This document shows, in pieces, positions 21,618 to 33,245 of a DNA stretch of 64,000 nt. Every line of letters starts with the position of its first letter. Position 1 is the first letter of the stretch. The DNA comes from Diphasiastrum complanatum (Eukaryota; Streptophyta; Lycopodiopsida; Lycopodiales; Lycopodiaceae). The position numbers and the translations under genes are program-made. The stretch lies in contig CM055101.1 of the NCBI GenBank assembly GCA_029204225.1, forward strand, positions 1,970,295 to 2,034,294, given 5' to 3'. The notes under the pieces were generated by a model. It was not told where the DNA came from. It made no database searches and was given only the letters and a program-made list of their open reading frames with translations.

Positions 21618-21659
<42 letters not shown>
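21618..21659. repeat. (CT)n / (GA)n tract in the BYPASS1-like leader
   Basis: A CT run on the plus strand, so GA on the gene's strand, about 40 bp downstream of the proposed TATA box. The copy at 35870-35900 carries a shorter version. ORFs reading Arg-Glu or Ser-Leu repeats here are artefacts. Confidence 0.9.
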
Positions 21660-21660
<1 letters not shown>

Positions 21661-21690
21661 CAAGTGTGTGGTGTTCTCTCTATGGATCTC

Positions 21691-21698
21691 TATTTATA
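21691..21698 (-). promoter_or_regulatory. TATA box of BYPASS1-like copy 1
   Basis: The minus strand reads TATAAATA, about 350 bp before the ATG at 21340 and just upstream of the GA-rich leader. In copy 2 the matching sequence is TATATATAG (35829-35837). The conserved position supports a real core promoter, though the gene is broken. Confidence 0.5.
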
Positions 21699-21759
21699 TG
21701 CTATTTGGACACCTTCAAAACCCTAGTCGTTACATAATATGTAGTACCCTAGAACGTGA

Positions 21760-22360
21760 CTAAATGCATATTGGACCCCTAAGAGGGCTAAAACTTGGGA
21801 CCAAAAAACACTTTGGATACCAACCCAAAAAAGTGATCCAAGGGAGTTGCCTGGAATATGACTAGGTAATAGAATGCTATGGTTAACCTCGGTACTCGTT
21901 ATTTATTTAGATATGTCGGACTATGCATCACATTTTCAAGTTGCACCGCATGCCAACGTGCTATTTGTCTTTCAAAGAAAAGCAAATATGTCAACAAGGT
22001 GAGGATGAGGGTCTTCAGCTAGAGCCTACACTACATCATGGGTGACTAGGAGGAGGCTATGCTAGACATCACTAGTTGGCCTTTAGGTATCATGATTCAG
22101 CCCTATCTCCTCAGGCTTTACTATGAAGAATTTAGGATTTCACTTTTAGGTTGTTTACACGTTGCAGACTAATAGACGTTATAACAATTTGTGATTTGCT
22201 TTTATGAAATATGGATAATGGAATTATAGAAGTTGGAACTACATGCCATTCATCGTTTATGTATGTACTACGATTTCAGACTTGTCACTGTATTCTAATT
22301 ATGGTAACAAGCATTACTTCCCCTCGCATCAGACAAGCATTCATTGCATTGAATAATGAT
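21760..22360. other. Upstream region of BYPASS1-like copy 1
   Basis: No gene recognised. It is shared, inverted, with about 35165-35760. Confidence 0.5.
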
Positions 22361-22499
22361 CACTTAAATAAGAATAATGAGATTCTACTATATGAGCAAA
22401 ACTTCATAAGTATAATCTTGAAAATAGCATAGAGAGAGTAAATCATTCACATCAATAAAATGACAATAGACTAACTCACTAACTTCACTTCATTCCATT

Positions 22500-24134
22500 T
22501 CAAGGAAATATGCGAGAACAAATGCTCCCTCGTAGATGTTCTAAATATGAAATAACCGTCTTAACTTCCATAACCACTTCTTGGCATTGGCCCTTCGATA
22601 ATCGCAAGCCTGAATCCATTGGTGAGTGAGCTAGTTTACAATTGATCAAATTGTATCTGATAAGGGTATTGTGAAGATACCGTTGCTGAGTGATAAAGAT
22701 CAGCCTTCTCGCTGTGTTGAATGCCCAAACAGAAGTGAGCTTTGCCCAAATCGGTCCTGTCAAGTTCGGAAGACAACATCTTTTTAGCATCCTTCACCAG
22801 ATTGGTACTATTGTTGAAAAGCAACCTATCATCGACATACAAGGTGATAATTATAAAAGATTACTGCATTAACTTGAAGTAGACATTAGAATCAGCCATA
22901 AAGTGCTTTGTGGAGCTTGTAGACATGATGCTTCATACCTTCGTGAACGTATCCTTCAAGCTGGAGCATGTAGATGTCTTTTTCAATGATTATGTTCAAA
23001 TAAGCTGTCTATACATCGAGTTGATGTACTTCAAGGTCGGCTGCTGCAACATATGATAGGAGGGCTCGTATCAATGAATGCTTGACTACTGGACTGAAAG
23101 TCTCATTTTAGTCAATGTTGGGGATCTGAGCGAATGCTCGTGCTACTAGTCGAGCCTTCCTTCGATCATAGCTCCATTGGCAATGAATAAGATTGTTGCC
23201 AGAGGGAGCTTTGACTACTGACCATGTCTGGTTCTTGATCAGAGAGGAATACTCTATGTTCATCGCTTCTCTCCAAACATTAAAGTCTGGTTGTCTAAGT
23301 GCCTCTTCGACGGTAGTCGGCTCATGTATTAAAAGACATGCCAAAACTCAGGAATGTACTCTGTGGGCTGTGTGTGCACTCGGTTTGATCTTCTTGGAGG
23401 AGGTGCCGTTGGCTGCCAATCCTTGGATTTGTTGTTGCTGAGTAACAACAACTTCTTCATCTGACTCGTTGTCGGGTAGTCCATCGACTATAGGCACACT
23501 TGAGCCCGAGACTCGAATTGTCGTATCGGAGGCAGAGGCATCAAAGGTTTGCATGGAACTTTGCATTTGCCTTTGAAATCGTCAAACTGATCCTCGATAA
23601 AGACTGTATCCCTACTGAATAAAATCGTATAGCTTGGTCAGATGAAGTGTATCCAATAAGGATGGTCTTGAGACCTTGGAAGTTGAATTTCTTCCTCGTC
23701 TCCTTTGGGATCTGCGCATAGGTGATGCATCCGAACACTCGAAGGTTCTTCATTGAAGCCTTAGAACCTGTCCAAACCTCATGTGGTGTTTTGCCTATGA
23801 GGGCCTTAGTCGAACATTTGTTTTGAACATCGGCTGTAGTGGGGAGAGCTTCAACCCAGAAGCTCTTCGACAAAGATTCATGTGCCAGCATACATTTGGC
23901 TGCCTCGACCAGGGTACGATTCTTCCTCTCGGCTAAGCCATTAGATTGAGGCAAATAAGGAGTGATAAATTGTTGTCCAATGACTTGGCTCTAGGAGTAC
24001 TCCTTGAATTTAGTAGAGATGTACTCTCCACTATTATTGGACCTCAGGGCTTTGATTTGTCTGCCAATTTCTTTCTTTGCATGCTCCTTGAAGATTCTGA
24101 AACAATTGAAAGCTTTTGACTTCTTCTTGATAAA
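22500..24134 (-). pseudogene. CopA copia integrase-RT remnant, second copy
   Basis: Same content and order as 140-1733. Positions 23954-23541 hold integrase (SNGLAERKNRTLVEAAKC, KTPHEVWTGSK). Positions 23344-23108 hold the N-terminal RT (EEALRQPDFNVWREAM, IKNQTWSVV, ARLVARAFAQ). Positions 22842-22500 hold the RT end (YVDD region degraded to YVDDRLL, then CLGIQ and SPMDSG). It lacks about 28 bp near 23180 that the first copy has, but keeps about 90 bp of integrase that the first copy lost. The two are therefore sister copies with separate later damage. The right edge is the GTACA target duplication (24135-24139). Confidence 0.9.
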
Positions 24135-24139
24135 GTACA

Positions 24140-26147
24140 TGAAAGATTATAAAACGACCCCCAAATAGACTGCCAATCTAAGGAAATTGCTAACGGAAGT
24201 CGTTTGTTCTATACCACAATTATAGCTCAAGCTCCATTGGGTTATGGAGTCGACTTATGAGCAAGAGTCTAAGAATGGTTTAGAAGAGCACAACTCTATT
24301 CTTCATTTTCTTAGAGATTCAGCATTGCTCAACAAAAAGATGAATAGCCATTGTAATGGGCTCATAGGCTCAAGAGTCGGACAACAATAGGTGATGAGGA
24401 GTATATCACTTGCTAGGGCACTCACTCGATCTGGCATGGCGTCAGGTTGGATCTCAATGTTGGTTTTCGGAACTTCAAGTTGGTTCAGTCTGATCGTTGT
24501 TGGCGCATTGCTGCTTGTATGTCAAGTGGGTTTGGATGGCAAGAGTTGAAGGCTGGGAAGCTAAGTCGTGGTTCTCGGCTTCCTTTGGGATGCCTGCGCT
24601 ACACTATCTAACGAGCCACGGCATAGACAAGGAGAAGGAACCAGCCACAGCAGGGCAACGATGAAGAGATGGAAGAGCAGAAAGTGGCTCAGTAACACAT
24701 CGTTGTCTTCAAAGACTGATACTCTCACAATATGTAGGCCATCTTCAAAAGGCACATGAAAGCAATGCATTGAATGCATTCACCATTGGGAAGGAAAGAA
24801 GTACCTCTATAGACTGCAAGATAGATTCCAGAAGAATGATGGGTTTCAAGTCATTCCTTGAAAAGAAATTGCACACAGTTGGCTTCTAGAGGCATTAACA
24901 AGCATAGCTCTTTCAAACATTCAGGCCCTCAGGGCTCTATGCCTGTGTGTTTTTTTTCCTTAAGGGTAAACAAGATAGGGAAATATCCAATGATTTTGAC
25001 AGGCAGAAAAATGGCCTCAAGCAAAACTAGAGATATGTACTCTGCTTTTTGACAGGCCCACGGGGTATTGGATCCCAAACAAATCAATAACTTCTCAGAA
25101 AACTAGCAATGAATAGGCTCTGTTCATTGGGCTTCCCTCAAAACTACTGACAAAGCTTTGAAAGCCTTAGTGATCAGCAATAAACAAGGCAATGACTGCC
25201 TTCTTGGATAACAAACAATCTTTAAATAAGTCACAGAACCTTGTGAATGTAACAACAAAGCTTTCCACAATTGCAGGCTCTGCAGACACAAGATTAATGA
25301 CAACAATCTACAAGATTAATCCCAATGCAATCTACACCCTTCCAAGATCTGCAACCAAATGTTAGAGATGGCAGAAAAAACAATTCACAAATCCACAAAC
25401 AATGGTAACACAGTGCTAAAGGCTGGAAAACAGATCAATATCAATGAAAATGAACAGAATTTAGAGTAAAGATCCAACAAAGAAATTAGAGTGGAAGGCA
25501 CCAGGCAGATCAGCCTCTTCTCCTTTCCTCCTCCTTGTCTCTGTGGATTGAGCACAAATAGGAAGTGGAAGAGATGGGAGGCACCAAGCACAACAACTTC
25601 TACTCCTTCCCTTTCTCTCCAAGCTTCTCTCTCTCTCTCTCTCTCCAAGAAGATGACAATGAACAATGGTATGTTGTCCCACACGCCTCCCTATACGTAG
25701 GGGCTCAATGGGCTGGAGGTGCACCCCTTCAAGAAATGGGGCACCTCCTTATGACTTTTCAAAAACTGACTCTAAAAATAGGGCACTGGCCCAAATTCCG
25801 TTTTTAGCACCTAGCTTGGCCTCAACTTGCAATTTCAAAGTCAAGTTGGGTCCTATTTATGATTTCAGTTTTTATGGGCTCACGGCCAAGATTTTAATAA
25901 CTAGTACTACGAAAATACTTGGCACCTCCTAGTCCCGACAAACCCGAAAACTAGGGGCATAGGCCGCATAAATGACATTTTTATACAACGTAAATCAACA
26001 AATGAATAGTATTTTAATAGCAGTGCAACCGGCCATTATGGGCCATTTATGCGTCATTTTTAGGCAGTTCTGCATCAACGTAATAGCGCACGGCAACGAC
26101 TTTTCGTCGAAAATAGTTTGAAAAAGAGGTCTTTTTCCCCACAAACA
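24140..26147. mobile_element. Insertion element E2, inverted copy with internal deletion
   Basis: Bounded by GTACA on both sides (24135-24139 and 26148-26152) inside CopA, so both ends of the insertion are preserved. Ends on this strand are TGAAAGATT... and ...CCCCACAAACA. Positions 24427-24604 are a remnant of the LTR of the nested element seen complete at 58145-62195, so the inner element has been mostly deleted here. The flanking E2 parts match 56605-58139 and about 62960-63214 in reverse complement. No protein is recognised. A CT-rich tract lies at 25627-25645. Confidence 0.75.
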
Positions 26148-26152
26148 GTACA

Positions 26153-27480
26153 CCAAGCAATCCACTAGAAACATGCTGATGGCTTGATCTAAATGGTTTC
26201 ATGGCCTGTTTACAGACTAGACAGTCTTGACAAGTAGATTATTTGACTTTCCTATCTGGATAGTCAAGATCAACAACAATAGATTGTTTAGACATTTGTT
26301 GTACAAAAGAATAATTTAGGTGACAAAGTCTATAATGCCAAAGTGAACTGTTATTTCTTTGAATAGAAGTACTAAGACCATGACTAGAGGTAGAACAACA
26401 GTGACTTAATCTATACAAGAATCCATGTCTCTTTCCGAGTGCTAGGATCCTGTCTTCCTTATCAACTACTTTACACTCATCAGATTCAAATTCTACTTTA
26501 TGTCCTAGATCTGTAATTCTGCTAACAAAGTGCGAATTTGTAGATAGATTCGGTAGATGCACTACATTTCAAAGTAGCTTAGATTGATCATTTGCAAAGC
26601 TCGATCTTACTGTACCTTCACCTTTGATAGCCTGTGTGCTATTGTTGCCTAGGTGAACATATCGTTTGGTATTGGAAGACGTATAGGACTCAAAATAGCC
26701 AATATGGCTAGTCATGTGTTGTGTGGCTCTAGAGTTTAGAAACCAGGAGTTGTCATTGGATGTTCTTTGATGGCTAGTCATTAAGGCATCATTATCCGAT
26801 TCTTGAATCGATTGTGGTGCTTCTGTACCTGCATATGCCACTTGTTTCGACTGCCCCTTGCTGTTGTTCTTTTCTTGTAGTATGCGACAATCTTGGATCT
26901 TGTGGTTGGTTCATCGGAATATGTGTAGAACAGCTAATTCTTTGTCGGCTAGTTTGACTGCTCTTGACGCTGTGTCGGTTCATGATTTAGCTTTGGTTGC
27001 TTTGGGCCTTTCTTCTTTGCTTAGTTGAGCCTTTGTTGGTGTATAAGACATGAGAGTCGACACTTGAGGAACCAGAGACTTTGTTCCTTCTGCTCTCTTC
27101 CTAAAACAACATTGTCATGACTCTTGAAAGAGTCAATTCAGGGTGTGTCAAGATGATCATCACCCAGCTGTCGTATGAGCTTGGAAAGCTTGAAAGTAGT
27201 GTCATTACTACATCTTGATCATCTATGACAAATCCAAAAGTGGCCATTTGCTTTAGCAGGTTCTTGAACTGGTTGATGTGATTCTGTAGGGAATCTTCGT
27301 TGGTCATCTTGAGGGAGAAAATGTTCTTTCTTAGATGTAGCTTGGAAGCTACGTCGCGCACATCGTACAGAGTGCTCAAGATGTCCCAGAATTCCTTGGA
27401 GATATGAGCTTCATACACATGGCTGATTTGAGTGTCTGATATATTGAGGATGATCAGCACAAAGGCTTCCATCGAGAGAT
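26153..27480 (-). pseudogene. CopA copia gag-protease-pre-integrase remnant, inverted copy
   Basis: Minus-strand frames in order: 27472-27101 UBN2-type gag (SHVYEAHISKEFWDIL, HINQFKNLLKQMATFG, SSYDSWVMI), then a broken linker, 26841-26569 protease (NSRATQHMT in place of the usual DSGATxHM) and 26562-26239 pre-integrase (LGHKVEFESDECKVV, LWHYRLCHLNYS). The active-site Asp and Gly of the protease are replaced. It mirrors 55175-56599. The left end abuts the E2 target duplication. Confidence 0.85.
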
Positions 27481-27902
27481 TGCAGCATCGTCAGCTTCGT
27501 TTCTTACCTCTACACCTATAACAACGTCATAAAATTTCTTAGCCATTAGCACAATTCTCATCTTAAATTTCTATAGATGGTGATTGGCTCCATCAAGCTT
27601 GTCCATGATAGGACTGGCTTTCCCTTGGAAATCCAGGTGGATATTAGTCTAAGCGATTGTAATAACTATCAGTGAATTGAGAATGAAAATAGACTAGCTT
27701 ACTAACTTCACTTTATTCCATTTCAAAGAAATATGTGAGAACAAATGCTCTTTATATAGTCTAGTAGTTGTTCTAAATATGAAATAGTCATCTTAAGTTC
27801 CATAACCACTCTTGAAAAGGATCATAATAACATATGGACTCTAGGTCAAAATGAAAATCGACCATGGATCGATTTGATCTTTGACCTGGTATTGGAATAC
27901 AC
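27481..27902 (-). mobile_element. CopA 5' LTR and leader, inverted copy
   Basis: Reverse complement of about 54840-55250. On the minus strand it contains a TATA box (ACTATATAAAG, 27751-27760). The string GTGAAGTTAGTGAGTTAGTC is shared with the 3' end of the family near 35040. No standard PBS is recognisable after the LTR. Confidence 0.55.
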
Positions 27903-29765
27903 TTAACCTATTCTAAGCTCATTCTTTTTATCACATGTCCTCATCCTCAGATTAAGCAAGTCCTCCAAATGTAGATGAATTGTTGTAATGTGCTCCTTCC
28001 AAAAATCTATTAAAGTTTGAATATGAAAATTTGGGACACTATCTGATCTTAGAACTTTGATCTTCCTACCTGTCTGATTTTCGACCAATGCTTTGAAGCT
28101 CTTGAAGTTATCAAATGCATCTGATTTCTTCTTCAAGAAGTAGATCCACGTCTTACGTGACATACCATCAATAAAGGACATGAAATAGAAGGCTTTACCT
28201 AAGGACATGGTCCTCATAGGCCCGCATAAATCTGTGTGGATTAAATCCAAAATGTTCTTTGCTCTTGCAACACCCCCTTTATTGGACTTCTCTCGATGCT
28301 GCTTCCCATATACATAGGATTCGCACATCGATTTCAAGTGATCTTCTATGGTAGGCAATCCTGTTACCATCTCCAATTTTCTCATCAAACTGAGGCCTCC
28401 CAAGTTCAAGTGACCAAGCCTCTTATGCCACAACTCAGTTTGCGATGGAATGGACGATACAAGTCCGTGTTGCCCCTTAATTGTAGCATTAAACCTGTAC
28501 AATTTTGTATTGGGCTCTCTTACTCCATCCGCAATAACTTTGAACTTTTGGTTCACATCCCTCACAAAGCAACAATCATGGGCGAATTCCACTTTCAACT
28601 TTTGATCAGTAATGACTCCAATAGAAAGTAGATTTTTCTTCACACCTGGTACGTAAAGTACCTCCCTGATCATCTTGCTTTTGCCATCAAGTAGTTGGAT
28701 TGAAACGGTGCCTATTCCCTTGATCTTGAACACCTCACCATTTGCTTGTGAAACAGATGTTCCATTATCCGACACCTTCAAACTACTGAACCAATTCTTG
28801 TTTCCTGTCATGTGTCTTGTGGCTCCCAAGTCAATATACCATGCTTGATCATCTTGATTAGATGACAATGCAGATATGAAGATGCTAGAGTCTTCAATCT
28901 CACCCTCATCGACAAGGTTACCTGCTTGTTTTGGTTTCCCCTTGACTTGTACCGCCAGGAATTTGCGACATTCACTCTTCCAATGGCCCTTTTTACCACA
29001 ATGGAAGCACTTGCCTTTCTTCTTAGTTTTACTGGAAGATCCCTTGTCCTCTTGAGACTTGGCAAATTGCTGCTTAGACTTCTTCTTGCCCTTGCCCTTG
29101 CCTTGTTTTTGGCGTGTCGCAAGTGCCTGATCGTCAGTATTTTGACGTCTAGCTTTCACCATTTCTCGTCGTTGCTCTTCCTGCATCAAGATTTCCGTGA
29201 GCTCGTCAAAGGTTGGCAACCTTTCTGTTGATGCTATTCCGCTCACAAACATCTGATAGGGTTCTGCAATGCCACACAATGCATTGTGCACCAGCTCCAC
29301 GTCACGTATGTGCTCACCAATAGAATGCAGTTCATCTCTCATTGTCTTGATTCTGATCATGTACATCTGAATGTTCTCTCCTTGCTCCATGCGGGCACTA
29401 TTCAACTTTGACTTCAGAAACATGATTCTTGACGAATTTGACATCTCAAACTGCTCCTTTAGCACATCCCATGCCTGTCTGGGTGTCACAGCATCACAAA
29501 TGTGGGTAATGATGTGATCCTTCACTGACAAGTTAATGAAGGTCAAAGCTTTCCTCATCTTTTTGTCGAACACTTTGATATCTGCTTCATTTGGCGGCCT
29601 TCTCTCATCACCTGTGACGACTTCCCACACGTCTTTGTCCATCAATATGTTTTTCATTTTGAATTTCCACACTGCATAGTTAGAAATCCCGTCCAATTTC
29701 CTACTTTCACTCAAAATGGCCTCTCCCATGTTTGCCATCGCAAAACTGCTTAAAACTTCTGCCAT
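27903..29765 (-). pseudogene. Copia element E: gag-protease-integrase, 3' truncated
   Basis: The longest open frame in the window, 620 codons, of which about 576 belong to the element. In order: UBN2-type gag (residues about 20-200, GISNYAVWKFKMKNIL), a basic linker, a CCHC knuckle CFHCGKKGHWKSEC (253-266), a protease motif DLGATRHM (312-319, Leu replacing Ser of DSGA), pre-integrase LWHKRLGHLN (446-455) and the start of integrase with TDLCGPM and LRSD (two of three acidic residues). At about 28037-28042 it is cut and the frame runs into unrelated sequence shared with 54690-54840. RT and RNase H are lost. The ORF is unusually intact for this window, suggesting that E is younger than CopA. Confidence 0.85.
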
Positions 29766-30926
29766 AGGCTAAAAACAGTATGTCGAGGCCAACAATGATG
29801 TGAGAAGTTGAAAATAGTGACCTGCACTTCTGGCGTACTCCGAACACTTTCTCCGCTGCAATCACTCTGTTTTGCTGTATCGTACTTGTAGGTACAGTCT
29901 GGGTGCCCTTCGTATGGAGGTTATAGCCTTTCGTTTGGGTCAAAACAGGCAAAGGACCCAAAGATAGGGACTTTTCTAGTTTTTGAACTGTTTCTTCACC
30001 TTGAAGAAACTCCACTCTTCACTTGTGAAGGGACCTAGCTCCAATTTCAGTATGAAAATTTTTAATGAAGTTGAAGGCTAAAATGCACTTCACTTCTTCA
30101 GGGCCCTCTTCAACAACCCTTCAGACTCCATCCAATGGCTGAATCTGATCCAACTGTGGATATCCCTTCTAGGTAGCACAATCTGAGCCGTCGATCTTGT
30201 AACTCCTCTATCCAACGGATCTGAACACTTCTGTGCACAATGGAGAGTCTTGTAGACACTATCCACTTAGAAACGCCATGCTCTCACCCTGGTTCCATGC
30301 GCGAACAGTCCGCGACCTCCCTGTCTACGGCCGCGCCTCCCCACACTCATTTTTATTTGATCTAACTCGCCTCTGGATCGATTTGAGAACGATTTGAGGC
30401 CTGGAGCAGGGTCGCCCTACTGATTCCAAGTCTGTAGAGTGTTCACTCAAGAAATTCCGTGGAGAAACGGTGATTTTAGCTCAACTTGACAAAGTGGCTT
30501 TTTTTTCACCTTTTACCGCAAATCTGCTAGGTTAATTGTCTGGAGACAAATCTCTGACATAAACCTCAGAATCTCTCCATGGCTGGTTGACAATGTGATT
30601 AGCTTTCTTCCTGTCCTTACGACATCCAAAATGGTGCACAAACAATGAAGAAATCACCAGTTATGTATAAAAATCGTAACCCCAAACCCGGTTTCAATTT
30701 TCAGCTGGCTTCAAAATTGTCAAATTTTCACCAAATTTTTCCTTGTTTGATGCTATGCACAGGCTAATAGTCCCTCTGCTAAGCTTAGCAAGCCTCTAGA
30801 AACTAGAAACCGTGCACCCGTGCTTCTATTTCCGTCTTCAACCCGCCGTAAACCTCGAACTCTCAGAAGACAGTTCTCCCGAAGCTCTCTTCAACGACGA
30901 TGTTGTACTGTGTACACTCCCTGTAC
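29766..30926 (-). other. Untranslated leader of copia element E
   Basis: About 1.16 kb between the PBS and the gag ATG, without a recognised gene. This is long for a copia leader. Confidence 0.5.
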
Positions 30927-30939
30927 GGCTCTGATACCA
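30927..30939 (-). other. Primer binding site of element E
   Basis: The minus strand reads TGGTATCAGAGCC directly at the end of the LTR, complementary to the 3' end of initiator methionine tRNA in many plant elements. Confidence 0.8.
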
Positions 30940-31178
30940 ACTTAGAATTTGCATTGAACAGGAACACAGATCATGCTACACAGTAACACAGACAGAAAAC
31001 ACTCTCCACAGCAAGCTCACATAGCAACTGTATTTCTCAAAATGAAATTACACTGTACATATAGTTGTTCACTCAGGCAACCCATGCAAGACCCAGGTTG
31101 CCGTTGGCGGGAGGCATGTCCCGTCCACTGATAGGACCCACAGTACAGTAACACAGTGATTCTACTTTAATTCTAACT
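30940..31178 (-). mobile_element. 5' LTR of element E (239 bp, non-canonical ends)
   Basis: One end is fixed by the PBS (30939/30940). The other is fixed by the target duplication CTTTG (reverse complement of 31179-31183), which also flanks the other LTR at 32341-32345. The termini on the element strand read AGTTAGAATT and AATTCTAAGT, short inverted repeats matching at nine of ten positions, but without the usual TG...CA. Confidence 0.65.
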
Positions 31179-31183
31179 CAAAG

Positions 31184-31740
31184 GACCTTCAGCTTCCATC
31201 GAGATATTGCAACATCGTCAACTTTGTTTCTTACCTCTGCACCTATAACAACGTCATACAATTCCTTAGCCATTAGCACAGTTCTCATCTTAAATTTCTA
31301 CATATGGTAATTGGCTCCATCAAGCTTGTCCATGATAGCACTGGCTTTCCCTTGGAAATCCAGGTGGATATTAGTCTAAGCGATACTAATAACTATCAGT
31401 GACTTGAGAATGAAAATAAACTAACTCACTAACTTCACTTCATTCCATTTCAAAGAAATATGCGAGAACAAATGCTCTTTATATAGCCTCGTGGCTGTTC
31501 TAACTATGAAATATCCTTCTTAAGTTCCATAACCACTTTTGACAAGGATCATAATAACATATGGACTCTGGGTCGAAATGAAAATCGACCATGGATCGAT
31601 TTGATCTTCGACCTGGTATCAAAATACACTTAATCTATTCTAAGCTCATTCTTTTTTAAACAACAAACAAACTATCATAAGAAATAATTATTTTGCATTA
31701 TGTAGATAGAAATAAGAGGCAAGTAGATCATGCCATGTTA
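31184..31740 (-). pseudogene. CopA 5' LTR, leader and gag start (inverted, interrupted by E)
   Basis: Matches 54800-55285 in reverse complement. It has a TATA box at 31477-31486 (minus). About 85 bp near 31650-31740 is missing in the other copies. Confidence 0.6.
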
Positions 31741-32145
31741 TCACATGTCCTCATCCTCAGATTGAGCAGGTCCTCCAAATGTAGATGAATTGTTGTAATG
31801 TGCTCCTTCCAAAAATCTATAAAAGTTTGAATATGAAGATTTGGGACTGCGCAAATGGATACGATATCGTTGTTGTAATCTATACAAAAATTCGCACTCG
31901 ATGTTGAAAAGAAAATGACTAGTCTCTATTGTTGCATCGATCATCAATTGTTGTTTTGGGGTACATCTTTGCTTGTCGATGTCCCAGCTGCTTCAGTTTG
32001 TATGTGAACAAAGTTATAACATGAATTGCATCAGAAGAATCACTTGACGCAGCGGAACTTTTCTTCTTGAGCATGTGTAAAGAGGGTACATCTTTTTCGT
32101 AACAACTGCACATTATATAAGGTTTTGCCTATAAATTTACCCACA
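31741..32145 (-). other. Unrecognised coding-like segment upstream of CopA
   Basis: Minus-strand frames 32113-31919 (SSAASSDSSDAIHVITLFTYK) and 31947-31741 (ends FGGPAQSEDEDM, stop) look like pieces of one protein with a frameshift. The copy at 54385-54830 preserves much of both. It sits outside the CopA LTR, so it may be part of an older host gene or element. I do not recognise it. At about 32145 an inversion joint leads into an LTR of element E. Confidence 0.35.
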
Positions 32146-32340
32146 AGGCAAGTCGATGGGACATTTATCCCGCCAATGGCAACTTGGATCATGCATGGGT
32201 TGCCTGAGTGAACAACTATATGTACAGTGTAATTTCATTTTGAGAAATACAGTTGCTATGTGAGCTTTCTGTGGAGAGTGTTTTCTGTCTGTGTTACTGT
32301 GTAGCATGATCTGTGTTCCTGTGCAAAGCAAATTCTAAGT
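32146..32340 (+). mobile_element. 3' LTR of element E, 5'-truncated, opposite orientation
   Basis: Reverse complement of most of 30940-31130. It ends AATTCTAAGT at 32340, followed by the target duplication CTTTG (32341-32345) and CopA gag. Being in opposite orientation to the other LTR of the same insertion, it documents an inversion inside the element. Confidence 0.7.
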
Positions 32341-32345
32341 CTTTG

Positions 32346-33245
32346 CGCTGATCATCGTCAATATATCAGACACTCAAATCAGCCATGTGTATGAAGCTCA
32401 GATCTCCAAGGAAGTCTGGGACATCTTGAGCACTCTGTACGATGTGCGCGACATAGCTTCCAAGCTACATCTAAGAAAGAACATTTTCTCGCTCGAGATG
32501 ACCAACGAGATTCCTTATAGAATCACATCAACCAGTTCAAGAACCTGCTAAAGCAAATGGCCACTTTTGGTTCTGTCATAGATGATCAAGATGTAGTAAT
32601 GACACTACTTTCAAGCTTTAAAAGCTCATAAGACAGTTGGGTGATGATCATCTTGACACACCGTGAATTGACTCTTTCAAGAGTCATGACAATGTTGTGT
32701 TAGGAAGAGAGGAGAAGGAACAAAGTCTCTGGTTCCTCAAGTGTCGACTCTCATGCCTTATACACGAACAAAGGCTGAACTCAGCAAAAGAAGAAAGGCC
32801 CAAAGCAACCAAAGCTAAATCATGAACCGACACAGCGTCAAGAGCAGTCAAACTAGCCGACAAAGAGGTAGCTATTCTGCACATATTCCGGTGAACCAAC
32901 CACAAGATCCAAGATTGTCGCATACTGCAAGAAAATAACAACAGCAAGGGGTAGTCGAAACAGGTAACAAATGCAGGTACAGAAGCACCACAGTCGATTC
33001 AAGAATCGGATAATGATGCCTTAATGACTAGCCATCAAAAAACATCCAACAACAACTCCTGGTTTCTGAACTCCGGAGCCACACAGCAAATGAGTAGCCA
33101 TATTGGCTATTTCGAGTCCTATACGCCTTCCAATACCAAATGATATGTTCACATGGGCAACAATAGCACACATGCTATCAAAGGTGAAGGTACAGTAAGA
33201 TTGAGCTTTGCAAACGATCAATCTAAGCTACTTTGAAATGTACTG
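32346..33245 (+). pseudogene. CopA copia gag-protease remnant
   Basis: Continues CopA gag right after the E insertion: ISDTQISHVYEAQISKEVWD, SKLHLRKNIFSLEMTNE and so on, with frameshifts and stops. The protease motif NSGATQQM lies near 33074-33097 (Asn for Asp). It matches 55286-56215 on the same strand. Confidence 0.8.

Noticed and set aside
21430-21663. ORF with Arg-Glu repeats
   Set aside because: It is a translation of the GA/CT microsatellite. The same holds for 35864-36148, 39411-39632 and 25385-25684.
28296-29231. Plus-strand ORFs opposite copia element E
   Set aside because: Shadows of the 620-codon minus-strand frame, with no domain of their own.
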